Positions 1-7,867 are shown, counted from the stretch's first letter. The stretch is DNA of 14,919 nucleotides from Nanoarchaeales archaeon (GCA_013215525.1 JABSQY010000037.1:1-14919); one strand, 5' to 3'. Made by a program: numbers and translations. The notes: generated from the sequence alone by a model not told the origin.

Positions 1-124
1 AAAACAACTTGATACTTTATCGGAAAAAACTAAAATGCTTGAGGGGATTTATTCTTCTAACCTTGTTGATTTAGGGGATTTGAAGAAGAGTGTGCTGGAG
101 AAAGCGTTTACTGGAAAACTTTAG
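1..124 (+). CDS. hsdS: Type I restriction specificity subunit HsdS, C-terminal end only (partial)
   Basis: Only the last 40 codons are present; the reading frame starts at base 2 and stops at TAG 122-124. The peptide starts KQLDTLSEKTK and ends LKKSVLEKAFTGKL. That ending closely matches the C-terminus of many HsdS subunits, where a coiled-coil conserved region finishes in a 'LKqSiLqkAFxGeL' pattern. HsdS carries the two target recognition domains that give a type I restriction-modification complex its DNA specificity and that hold the HsdM and HsdR subunits together. An HsdR gene on the same strand 1.7 kb downstream supports the call. The recognition domains lie outside the window, so specificity cannot be judged. 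A strong oligo-T tract starts directly after the stop. Confidence 0.8.
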   Translation, partial: KQLDTLSEKTKMLEGIYSSNLVDLGDLKKSVLEKAFTGKL

Positions 125-170
125 TTTTTTTCTTTTCTTTTGGATTTTTTCTTTTTTTTCTTTTATATTT
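123..170 (+). terminator. Oligo-T terminator after hsdS
   Basis: Several long T runs, broken by single C, G or A bases, begin at the hsdS stop codon. Archaeal transcription ends at such oligo-T tracts without needing a hairpin. It suggests that the hsdS transcript ends here and that the genes further right are transcribed separately. Confidence 0.5.
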
Positions 171-504
171 ATTGGAGTTTATTCTTTTCTTTTTTTGGTT
201 TTGAGGCAGGCTCATTGCTTTTTTTATTTTCGTATTCTTTTGATGTCTTTTTGGGTGCTTTAGGTAGGTTTATTGGCTGTGTACTTTTTGGCTGTGTGCT
301 TGGTTTTTACTGCGCATTTTCACCTATTATTTCATCGCTACTATTATATGTCGTTCTTTCGCTCTCTTCTCACCTTTTCACTCCGCGCATTTTGATGTTG
401 TTATAGTTATTGTAGTTTAGTTCGTTTGTTAAATAACTCTGTGCTTTATCTGTGCTTATTGTAGTTATGTGCAATAATAGTTTTTCTTTGTTGTTCCCTA
501 TCAC

Positions 505-547
505 TGCGCATTTTCATTTTTGTTTGTAATTCGTCGCTGCGCATTTT
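505..547 (+). repeat. 43-bp direct repeat, copy 1
   Basis: Begins and ends with TGCGCATTTT, with CATTTTTGTTTGTAATTCGT between. It matches the copy at 612-654 except at position 536 (G here, A at 643). Read on the minus strand, it starts an open frame of 32 codons from the ATG at 544 beginning MRSDELQTKMKMRSD, which stops at 446. Confidence 0.8.
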
Positions 548-611
548 CATACTTAATTTCAATATATCTTAAATTCGTGGACTTTATGTAGTTTTTAGTA
601 CATTATAGTGT

Positions 612-654
612 TGCGCATTTTCATTTTTGTTTGTAATTCGTCACTGCGCATTTT
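612..654 (+). repeat. 43-bp direct repeat, copy 2
   Basis: The second copy of the 505-547 repeat, 107 bp further on, with one mismatch. Similarity stops abruptly at both ends, which suggests duplication of a defined unit. On the minus strand the ATG at 651 opens an 18-codon frame, again starting MRSDELQTKMKMR, which stops at 595. The copy ends 10 bp before the TATA-like box of the next gene. Confidence 0.8.
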
Positions 655-663
655 ACCGTAACC

Positions 664-672
664 TTTAAATAT
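664..672 (+). promoter_or_regulatory. TATA-like box of the RelA/SpoT-domain gene
   Basis: TTTAAATAT is centred 25 bp upstream of the ATG at 693 and preceded by GTAACC, a possible BRE-like element. The spacing predicts a transcript that starts at or next to the start codon (leaderless). Confidence 0.5.
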
Positions 673-692
673 TTAGATTGATTTTTTAAATT

Positions 693-1757
693 ATGAAAAA
701 AATTGATCCTAAAAAATTTTCTAAATCTAAAACTGACAAAGCAGGAAAAGTTTTAGCAAAAGATGGAGATTATGATGAAAAAAAATTTGACGCTATTGAT
801 GTTTTAGATAATTGGCGTGCTGCTCATTCTTATCCTATGCATATTTTTAAGATGCGTTTGAAAAAAGTTTCTGAAAAAATTGATGACGAAGCAATTTCTG
901 TACAAAGATTAAAACGTGTTCCATCTATTTTAAAAAAATTAACTAGGGAGTATGAGGGGAGAAAAGCAACAATGAATTTAACTCAAATGCAAGATATTGC
1001 TGGTTGTCGTACTGTTATGTCAAATTTAGAGTTAGCTAATAAATTATATGAGGATGAGTATTTAAATAGTGATTTAAAACATAAAAAAGTTAATGAAAAA
1101 AATTATAATTTGAATCCTAAAAGTGATGGTTATAGAGGAATTCATTTAGTTTATAAATATCATAGTGATAAAAATAAAGAAGACTTTAATGGCTTATTAG
1201 TTGAAATACAAATAAGATCAAAAATTCAACATATATGGGCAACTTCTGTGGAAACTGTGGATTTTTTTACTAAACAAGCAATAAAATCTAATGAGGGGGA
1301 ATATGACTGGGTATTTTTTTTCAAATTAGTTAGCTCTGCTTTTGCAAAACTTGAGGGTTGTCCAATTATTGAAGGAACTCCTTATGATGAAAAAGAATTA
1401 TATTTAAAAATAAAAGAATTTGAAAAAAAACTAAATGTAATTACTCGTTTAGAAAAATGGGGTTCATCTTTAAAATACTTTGAAAAAATAAGTGATAAAC
1501 ATAATTCAAAATTTTTTTTACTTCAATTAGACACAATACAAGACACACTTAATATTACTTCCTATAAAAAAAATCAAGAGGAATTTGCACTTAAAGATTA
1601 TGCTATAGCTGAAAAGAAAGTAATTAATAGAGATGAGTATGATATTGTTTTAGTTGGAGTTGATAATTTAAAAGACTTGAAAAGTGCTTACCCAAATTAT
1701 TTTATTGATACTCGTGAATTTTTAAAATATTTGAAAATATTTATTAATAAATATTAA
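693..1757 (+). CDS. RelA/SpoT-domain nucleotide pyrophosphokinase-like protein (small alarmone synthetase / toxSAS-like)
   Basis: This 354-aa protein carries the RelA/SpoT synthetase fold, which transfers pyrophosphate from ATP to GDP/GTP, or in toxic members to other acceptors. Visible motifs are a basic segment RLKRVPSILKKL (72-83), MQDIAGCR (99-106) with the metal-ligand Asp101, GYRGIHLVY (146-154) in the guanine-contacting loop region, and EIQIRSKIQHIW (171-182). The conserved NWRAAHSYP at 40-48 and a C-terminal AYPNYFIDTREFL (332-344) match a known family of about 350-aa stand-alone RelA/SpoT proteins, so it looks full length. No HD hydrolase, TGS or ACT domain is present. It lies between hsdS and hsdR on the same strand, with its own TATA-like box and a T-rich tail, so it may be transcribed alone. 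No adjacent antitoxin is seen. The fold call is strong; the product (ppGpp, or tRNA or nucleotide modification) and a defence role are inferred. Confidence 0.85.
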   Translation: MKKIDPKKFSKSKTDKAGKVLAKDGDYDEKKFDAIDVLDNWRAAHSYPMHIFKMRLKKVSEKIDDEAISVQRLKRVPSILKKLTREYEGRKATMNLTQMQDIAGCRTVMSNLELANKLYEDEYLNSDLKHKKVNEKNYNLNPKSDGYRGIHLVYKYHSDKNKEDFNGLLVEIQIRSKIQHIWATSVETVDFFTKQAIKSNEGEYDWVFFFKLVSSAFAKLEGCPIIEGTPYDEKELYLKIKEFEKKLNVITRLEKWGSSLKYFEKISDKHNSKFFLLQLDTIQDTLNITSYKKNQEEFALKDYAIAEKKVINRDEYDIVLVGVDNLKDLKSAYPNYFIDTREFLKYLKIFINKY

Positions 1758-1813
1758 TATTTTTCTTTATTATTAAATAAATTTTTATAATTTGTAATTT
1801 ATTTTTTTAATTG
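1758..1813 (+). terminator. T-rich terminator region after the RelA/SpoT-domain gene
   Basis: Several oligo-T runs (ATTTTTCTTT, ATTTTTATAA, ATTTATTTTTTT) follow the TAA stop and precede the next promoter. This fits archaeal oligo-T termination and separate transcription of hsdR. Confidence 0.4.
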
Positions 1814-1837
1814 AAGTAATTTTATTTGGTTACAAAA

Positions 1838-1847
1838 CTATATAAAT
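1838..1847 (+). promoter_or_regulatory. TATA-like box of hsdR
   Basis: CTATATAAAT, preceded by ACAAAA, is centred about 27 bp upstream of the ATG at 1870. It is the clearest TATA-type element in the window and fixes 1870, not the ATG at 1846 that overlaps the box, as the likely start. Confidence 0.6.
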
Positions 1848-1869
1848 GTTAATTTGTCTTATTTTAATT

Positions 1870-4254
1870 ATGAATGAGACAGAAACTCGTGACAAATTAA
1901 TTAATCCTAAATTATTACAGTGTGGTTGGGATGTATCTTCTAGAGATACTAGATTTGCATTTGTTAAACCAGAGTTTGTTATCACAAAACCACAATTAAA
2001 TAAACCTAATTCTAAAGCGTTATATGTAGATTATGTTCTATCTCATAAAGGTAAAAAAGTAGCTGTTATTGAAGCTAAAAAGGTTGGATGTCATCCTACT
2101 GAAGGTTTAAGGCAGGCTAAGAAGTATGCTGAGATGATGAATTTGAGATTTGCTTATTGTACTAATGGGGAAAGAATTTATTTGTTTGATATGCAGGCTG
2201 GAAAAGGGGAGTATGTAGATAGTTATATGTCGCCTGATGAGTTATATGATGAGAATTATCCTAAATACACTCCAAATCAATTAGTTACAATTAAAGAGAA
2301 CTCAACTCAAATTCAAAATTTAACTGATGTTGACTTTTGGAAAAATAAATTTAACTCAGTTATTAAAGGAAGTAAATTTGAACCTAGATATTATCAAGAG
2401 AATGCTATTAATAATACACTTGATGCCATTGCTGAAGGTCATAAAAGAGCTTTATTAACTCTTGCAACTGGAACTGGTAAAACTGTTATTGCTTTTGAAC
2501 TTGCTTGGAAATTATTTAATTCACGTTGGAATTTAAATCGTGATTCTAAAAGACAACCTAGAATTTTATTTTTATCACATAGAAACATTTTAACAAATCA
2601 AGCTTTTAATTCATTTTCGGAATTTGATGAAAATTGTTTAGTTAGAATTAAACCTGAAGAAATTAGAAAAAAAGGAAAAGTTCCAAAAAATGGAAATGTT
2701 TTTTTTACAATTTTTCAAACTTTTGTTAGTGGAGAAGAAAATAAACAACATTTTGGACAATATGATAAAGATTTTTTTGATTTAATTATTGTTGATGAGT
2801 GTCATGCTGGTGGTGCTAATGATGAAAGTAGTTGGAGATTAATTTTAGAATATTTCTCGCCAGCAGTCCAAATTGGTCTTACTGCAACTCCAAAACGTGA
2901 TGTGAATGGAGACACTTATGATTATTTTGGAAAACCAGTTTATACTTATTCTTTAAAACAAGGAATTGAAGATGGTTTTTTAACACCATTTAGAGTAAAA
3001 TCTGTAATTACAAACTTTGATGAATATTCTCACTCATCTACTGATAAAGTTGTTCAAGGAGAAGTTGAAGAAGGTAAAACTTACAAACAAAATGAATTAA
3101 ATAAAAAGATTACTGTTACTGATGTTGAACTTTATAAATTAAAATTATTATTAAAAGATATGAATCAAGAACAAAAAACAATCATTTTTTGTAAAACTCA
3201 GAGACATGCTTTAGATGTTGTAAATGTTATTAATGATTTTAAAGATTCAAATAATTCTGATTACTGTGTACGTGTTACTGCTGATGATGGAAAAGACGGA
3301 GAATATTTTTTAGAACAGTTTCAAGATGATGAAAATTCAATTCCAATTATTTTAACAACTTCTAGAAAATTATCTACTGGTGTTGATTGTAAAAATGTTC
3401 GAAACATTGTACTTATGAGGGAAGTTTCTTCTATGGTTGAGTTTAAACAAATTATTGGACGTGGTACAAGGTTATTTGAGGGAAAGAAATATTTTACAAT
3501 TTATGATTTTGAAAAAGTTTGTTCTAAATTTAATGATCCTGAGTGGGATGGTGAAATTCCTGAACCTGAAACAGTTAATGAGAATAGTAAGTTTAAATCT
3601 AAAAACTATGATTTAGATGAGAAGAAACATACTGATAATGTTATGGAGGATGAGGTTGTGTATGGAAAACCAAAACAAATTATCATTGAGTTATCGTCTG
3701 AAAGAAGAATACAGATTGACCATATAATTACTACAACTTATTTAGATTCTAATGGTAATCATATCTCATTTGAAAAATTCTTACAAAATTTATATGGTGA
3801 ATTGCCAGATTTTTTTAAATCTGAAACTGAATTAAGAAAAATTTGGTCAAATCCTAAAACTAGAGAAGACTTATTAATTAAATTAGAAAATAGTGGTTAT
3901 AATATTGAAAATTTGAAACAAGTTCAAGAGATGTTAAATCAAAATGATTGTGATTTATTGGATGTACTAGAATTCATTAGTTTTAATAAAAAGACAATTA
4001 CAAGAAAAGAAAGAGTTAAAGTTTCAGAATTTAAAATATTTAATAATTTAAATACTAATGAAAAAGATTTTATTCAATTCATTTTAGATAAATATATTGA
4101 ACAAGGAGTTTTAGAATTAAATAATAACAAATTAGTTGATTTAATTAATTTAAAATATAATCAAATTGCTGATGCAAATAAAAAATTAGGTGATACTAAA
4201 AATATTAGAAAATTATTTATTGATTTTCAAAAAGATTTATATCTTGAAAATTAA
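1870..4254 (+). CDS. hsdR: Type I restriction endonuclease subunit R (EcoEI-type)
   Basis: This is the motor and nuclease subunit, which translocates DNA and cuts it when HsdS/HsdM recognise unmodified sites. Numbered from the start at 1870 (794 aa), an N-terminal PD-(D/E)xK nuclease is visible: Asp54 in VDYVL, Glu68-x-Lys70 in IEAKK, and Gln82/Tyr86 in RQAKKY. Superfamily 2 helicase motifs follow: Walker A ATGTGKT (199-205), DECH box (309-312), TATP (338-341) and motif VI QIIGRGTR (527-534). The C-terminal 200 residues fit the EcoEI R C-terminal region. The length is close to that of EcoEI HsdR. An in-frame ATG at 1846 would add eight hydrophobic residues but overlaps the TATA box; MNETETRDKLINPKL is the typical family start. 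Its stop is 6 bp from the end of the convergent glycogen debranching gene. All catalytic motifs look intact. Confidence 0.93.
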   Translation: MNETETRDKLINPKLLQCGWDVSSRDTRFAFVKPEFVITKPQLNKPNSKALYVDYVLSHKGKKVAVIEAKKVGCHPTEGLRQAKKYAEMMNLRFAYCTNGERIYLFDMQAGKGEYVDSYMSPDELYDENYPKYTPNQLVTIKENSTQIQNLTDVDFWKNKFNSVIKGSKFEPRYYQENAINNTLDAIAEGHKRALLTLATGTGKTVIAFELAWKLFNSRWNLNRDSKRQPRILFLSHRNILTNQAFNSFSEFDENCLVRIKPEEIRKKGKVPKNGNVFFTIFQTFVSGEENKQHFGQYDKDFFDLIIVDECHAGGANDESSWRLILEYFSPAVQIGLTATPKRDVNGDTYDYFGKPVYTYSLKQGIEDGFLTPFRVKSVITNFDEYSHSSTDKVVQGEVEEGKTYKQNELNKKITVTDVELYKLKLLLKDMNQEQKTIIFCKTQRHALDVVNVINDFKDSNNSDYCVRVTADDGKDGEYFLEQFQDDENSIPIILTTSRKLSTGVDCKNVRNIVLMREVSSMVEFKQIIGRGTRLFEGKKYFTIYDFEKVCSKFNDPEWDGEIPEPETVNENSKFKSKNYDLDEKKHTDNVMEDEVVYGKPKQIIIELSSERRIQIDHIITTTYLDSNGNHISFEKFLQNLYGELPDFFKSETELRKIWSNPKTREDLLIKLENSGYNIENLKQVQEMLNQNDCDLLDVLEFISFNKKTITRKERVKVSEFKIFNNLNTNEKDFIQFILDKYIEQGVLELNNNKLVDLINLKYNQIADANKKLGDTKNIRKLFIDFQKDLYLEN

Positions 4255-4260
4255 TTAATA

Positions 4261-6174
4261 TTAATCATTTGAGTTCATTGAACTTAATCTATCATTGTAA
4301 TTACTTTCTTCTTGTTTTTTATATATTAAATCTATTAGTTCTATATAATATGCTGAACTCCATAACTGTGCTAGATTTCCTTGCGCATTCTGGCTCTTTG
4401 CTTGCGAGATTTCACTACTATATCCAATTGTTCCAAGTTCTAGTATATCTTTTGTTGAACTTTCAATTATCTTATCTATTATATCTTTATACTTTCTAGG
4501 ATTAAGTTTATGTAATACAATTGCTGTTAGATTGTTTATCCAATACCAACTATCTCCGTTGTGATAAGATTTGTCGTTTTGTCCGGAGTATGTGTCCACG
4601 AAATCTTTATTTTTATTATCTAAACTACTAATTCCTCCCCAAGTTGTTTGAAGTCTTTCTAATGTGTTATCAAAGATTGCTTCCCATTCTACATTGTCAA
4701 ATAACTTATCATAAAAGTAATACATTAAAAATACGTTTGATGTTATTCTTGTTTTTTCAATATCATCGTATAAAAATCCATTTTTATAATATTTATTTTT
4801 TAAATTTTGTTTGAAAAAGTTTTCAAGTACTAAGTAATTATGTTCTTCAGATTTTTGATTTAATACTCTTGAAAGTTTTTCTAATGATGATAAGAATCCT
4901 AATAATTGAACTTGTACATCTAATGGGAAATTAATTTTAATTGTGTCCATCCATGAGTCACCTTGATTAACTATTAATAAATCATTTTTTACATCTCTGT
5001 GAGTATCAAATAAACAAGTAAATGATTCATCTAATTTTTCAAATATTTCTCCTAGTTCAGACCAGGATACAAATCGTTTTAATTGTTTTCTATGTTCTAA
5101 TACTCTTATTAAATCGTGTAATCTTTTTCCTAACCAGAATAATCCATCAGGACTTTTTAATGCTCCTTTCTCTTGTATTCTTTTAATTAGTCCACATTCT
5201 TCAATTAAGTTTATATATTTAAATACTAAATCTTTAACTCTTTGATATTTTTTATTGTTTATGTCTGCATTTAAACTTGCTAACTCGTCACGTGTCCACA
5301 CTTGGTTAAACCAAAAGAAACCTGCCTTTCTACCTTTTTTTAGTTTGAATGTTTTATATGAATTTTGAGAAAAATTGTATGCTAAGTTTATATCTTTATT
5401 TTCTAATAAATCCGTCCATTTGAAATATTTATCTTTTTTTCTTTCTATTGTTTTTTTTATATTTTCAATTACTTCATCTTCACTAAATCCAGAACTTATA
5501 AGTATTTTCTTACTTGAATTTGGTTTTATTTTTACTGATTGAAATATGAATAAATTTTCATCATTTGGGTTTCTTGATTTTGAATAGTTATACTCTTTTT
5601 CAACCCATTTATCAATTATTTCAATATCACAATATGATTTATCGATTGCTATATATATTTCATATTCTTTTTTTGTATCATTTGATTTTTTATTTATATT
5701 TTTATTATATTTTATAATAGTATAACTATCTTTATCATAAATTTTGTAGTGTCTGTTTTCTGTGTCGTAATCATTTAATTCTCTACAATCTAATTCTAAT
5801 ATTATTCTTGAATTTTTATTTGAGTTTGAGTATTTAATTGTGTTAAATCTTGAGTATTCAAATGTTTCAGATGTTAACTCTTTACTATCATTTGTTTTTG
5901 AAACTCTTACAACTTTACTTAATTTATGTTTAACCTCAACTAGTTCAGATTTGTTTTCTAATTTAAATTCATCAATAGTTTTGTATAAGTTTTCATTTTC
6001 GTTATGTTCAATTACTTGTCCTTGGAACTTGTCTGTGTTTTTATCAAATCCAAAATTAATCCACGAGTTGTTATTTGTTGAATTTGTTGATAATATAAAG
6101 TTTAAGTTTTCATCAGTTGATTCACATGTTTTGTATTCAATGTTTTCTGGAGTTATGTATTTTATTTTTACCAT
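4261..6174 (-). CDS. Glycogen debranching enzyme, amylo-alpha-1,6-glucosidase (GDE C-terminal-domain type)
   Basis: This enzyme probably hydrolyses the alpha-1,6 branch glucose of glycogen in the cytoplasm. The 637-aa protein has a poorly conserved N-terminal half (about 1-260, beta-rich in character), then an (alpha/alpha)6-barrel-like half with hallmarks of the GDE/GH133-GH15 clan: FWFNQVWTRDELASL (287-301), DGLFW (343-347), GDSWMDT (405-411), SYHNGDSWYW (536-545), and GTIGYSSEIS followed by LAQLWSSA (581-608). Asp408 or another acid in GDSWMDT and Glu588 in the last motif are plausible catalytic acid and base; this is inferred from the clan layout. There is no sign of a separate transferase domain like that of the large eukaryotic enzyme. 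It starts 13 bp after the glycogen synthase stop on the same strand, so the two form an operon. Specific N-terminal sequence is rich in Asn, Lys and Ser. Confidence 0.82.
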   Translation of the reverse strand: MVKIKYITPENIEYKTCESTDENLNFILSTNSTNNNSWINFGFDKNTDKFQGQVIEHNENENLYKTIDEFKLENKSELVEVKHKLSKVVRVSKTNDSKELTSETFEYSRFNTIKYSNSNKNSRIILELDCRELNDYDTENRHYKIYDKDSYTIIKYNKNINKKSNDTKKEYEIYIAIDKSYCDIEIIDKWVEKEYNYSKSRNPNDENLFIFQSVKIKPNSSKKILISSGFSEDEVIENIKKTIERKKDKYFKWTDLLENKDINLAYNFSQNSYKTFKLKKGRKAGFFWFNQVWTRDELASLNADINNKKYQRVKDLVFKYINLIEECGLIKRIQEKGALKSPDGLFWLGKRLHDLIRVLEHRKQLKRFVSWSELGEIFEKLDESFTCLFDTHRDVKNDLLIVNQGDSWMDTIKINFPLDVQVQLLGFLSSLEKLSRVLNQKSEEHNYLVLENFFKQNLKNKYYKNGFLYDDIEKTRITSNVFLMYYFYDKLFDNVEWEAIFDNTLERLQTTWGGISSLDNKNKDFVDTYSGQNDKSYHNGDSWYWINNLTAIVLHKLNPRKYKDIIDKIIESSTKDILELGTIGYSSEISQAKSQNAQGNLAQLWSSAYYIELIDLIYKKQEESNYNDRLSSMNSND

Positions 6175-6187
6175 TTTGATTTATTTA

Positions 6188-7867
6188 TTAGTTATGTTCT
6201 CCATGTTTATGTTTATTATTTTTGTTTTTACTATTTTTATTTAATGCAATTTCATATGCTTTGATATAATTGTCAACAAAGATTTTCCAATCATATTTTA
6301 ATGCTGTAACTTTTGCAAACTCTCTTTGAAGAATTTGGGATTTTTGATTTCTTTTTAATTGGTCATATAATAGTTCATATAATTTTTCAACTTGTCTTTT
6401 TTCATTTAGTTGAGTTCTTTTTAAAACCATAACTGCTGGATTAAAGTCTCCATAACTTCTTTGTATATGTTTACCAAAACCGGACATGTCTGATGTGATT
6501 GTAGGAACTGCATAACTTATAGATTCAAGTGGCGTGTATCCCCATGGCTCGTAGAATGATGGGAAAACTCCTAAATCAAATCCTGAGATAAATTCATAAT
6601 ATTTTTTATTTATTACTCCATCATTTCCATCTAAATATTTTGGAACTAATATATTAAATACTTTATCCCCTGGACAATTTTGAAGTCCATTTTTTTCTAA
6701 TTCATTTAAAATTTCATGGTTACAAATACAATGAGTTTTTAATGGAATTTCATCAACTTTATTTAAATTAATAGTTTCATAATCTCCAATTGGAACTAAG
6801 AAAAAATTAATTAATGTAATTTCACTATCTTCACTAATTAGTTGATCATTTAATTTTGATAAAGATTTTATATAAATATCAAATCCTTTATTTTTAAATT
6901 CATTTCTTCCAGAAGTGTAGAATATTTTAGTTTTATCTACATTAAAATTAGGAATTTTACTAAAAATATTTTTTAATAATTGATTTGTATTTTTTCTTGA
7001 TTTATAATATTTAGAATTTAATATTTCTAAATCAGTTATTTTTTCATTATTAAATCCATTGTATAATAATATATCTGCACTTTTTGAGTAAAAAAAACAA
7101 GCTTCTTGATTTGTCGTATTACTTACAGTTGTGAAACAGTCACAAATATTTGCAAGTGCCTTTTCTGTTTGGTGTTTAGTTGAAACTCCCATTTTGTAAC
7201 TATATTCATTTGGATCTAAAGTTTGAATTTCATCTACAAGATTAATATTATTTTGTGATAAACTTCTTCCAAGTATTGTTGCGTGTGTTGTAAATATTGT
7301 TTTATATTTACTATCTCTCTTTTGTGTTTTATTATTATGATTTTGTTTATTTGAATTAAGGTTTGTATAAAATATTGCTCCTCCACTCATCCATTCGTGC
7401 GCGTGAATTAAAACTTTGTCCTCTGGTTGTGTAATTTGTTTAGATATTTCTTCAATTACTTTACCACAACACCAAGACCACAATATAGCTTCATCAAAAT
7501 CGTACCAGTCTGTATTTAGTGAATCTATTTTATAATGTTCCCACAATTTTGATTTAATATTATTTATGTTTTGCGAATATCCTAAGTATTCAACTAAGAT
7601 TACATTTATTTTTTCATTAAATTTTGATGTACCGTATACAAAGTTAATTCCAATTGAATTTAATATTTCATTTGCTTTTTGCATCTTATCATTCATTGGT
7701 TTTTTAATAAAATAATTTTTAGAATTTTCAATAAAAGGTCCAACTTGGTAATAATTTTTAATTTTAGAATTGATTACATTTTCTTTTGATGTAATTACTG
7801 TGTAAATACCTCCAACTTTGTTACAAATCTCCCAAGAAATCTCAAATAAAGTTGTTGTATTTTCCAT
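6188..7867 (-). CDS. Glycogen synthase, GT3 family (animal/fungal type)
   Basis: This enzyme adds glucose from a nucleotide sugar (UDP-glucose in the characterised members) to alpha-1,4-glucan chains. The 559-aa protein opens with FEISWEICNKVGGIYTV (8-24), almost the eukaryotic GYS signature, and not the KTGGL motif of bacterial GT5 GlgA. Further matches are HAHEWMSG (155-162), IFTTHATILGRSL (191-203), VSNTTNQEA (248-256), SGRNEFKNKGFD (319-330) with the donor-binding Arg321/Lys327 pair, and FPSFYEPWGYTPLES (435-449) with the E-x7-E pair Glu440/Glu448. It lacks the N- and C-terminal phosphorylation tails of animal enzymes. The Arg-rich helix that binds glucose-6-phosphate in yeast and animals has few arginines here, suggesting no such control. 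The last 17 residues are a Lys/Asn/His-rich tail. It is the first gene of an operon with the debranching enzyme. The upstream AT-rich 90 bp is shared with the divergent kinase; its own TATA box is not clear. Confidence 0.93.
   Translation of the reverse strand: MENTTTLFEISWEICNKVGGIYTVITSKENVINSKIKNYYQVGPFIENSKNYFIKKPMNDKMQKANEILNSIGINFVYGTSKFNEKINVILVEYLGYSQNINNIKSKLWEHYKIDSLNTDWYDFDEAILWSWCCGKVIEEISKQITQPEDKVLIHAHEWMSGGAIFYTNLNSNKQNHNNKTQKRDSKYKTIFTTHATILGRSLSQNNINLVDEIQTLDPNEYSYKMGVSTKHQTEKALANICDCFTTVSNTTNQEACFFYSKSADILLYNGFNNEKITDLEILNSKYYKSRKNTNQLLKNIFSKIPNFNVDKTKIFYTSGRNEFKNKGFDIYIKSLSKLNDQLISEDSEITLINFFLVPIGDYETINLNKVDEIPLKTHCICNHEILNELEKNGLQNCPGDKVFNILVPKYLDGNDGVINKKYYEFISGFDLGVFPSFYEPWGYTPLESISYAVPTITSDMSGFGKHIQRSYGDFNPAVMVLKRTQLNEKRQVEKLYELLYDQLKRNQKSQILQREFAKVTALKYDWKIFVDNYIKAYEIALNKNSKNKNNKHKHGEHN

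Larger units (their letters stand above)
311..654. repeat. Cluster of six TGCGCATTTT-core repeats in the hsdS to RelA/SpoT gap
   Basis: The gap of 568 bp between hsdS and the next gene has no convincing gene. It contains the core TGCGCATTTT at 311, 505, 538, 612 and 645, and a variant with one changed base (CGCGCATTTT) at 384. The full-length copies are usually preceded by AC or GC and often followed by CA. TGCGCA is itself a palindrome. Two pairs (505/538 and 612/645) are both spaced 33 bp apart; the other intervals are irregular. On the minus strand every copy reads AAAATGCGCA, so each carries an ATG. The gap is otherwise T-rich and poor in A on the plus strand. Its function is unknown: candidates are protein-binding sites, remnants of a duplicated element, or tiny minus-strand ORFs. 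Confidence 0.75.

Noticed and set aside
140..406. Open frame of 88 codons, very rich in Phe and Leu, in the hsdS downstream gap
   Set aside because: Its composition simply mirrors the T-rich strand; it overlaps the terminator-like T tract and a TGCGCATTTT repeat, and has no promoter or recognisable membrane-protein pattern beyond low complexity.
505..654. CRISPR array made of the TGCGCATTTT repeats
   Set aside because: Spacing is irregular (33, 74, 33 bp), the sequence between units is itself repeated, and no cas genes are present.
1846..1869. Upstream ATG that would extend HsdR by eight residues
   Set aside because: It overlaps the TATA-like box and would add a hydrophobic stretch not seen in the family; the ATG at 1870 has the right promoter spacing.
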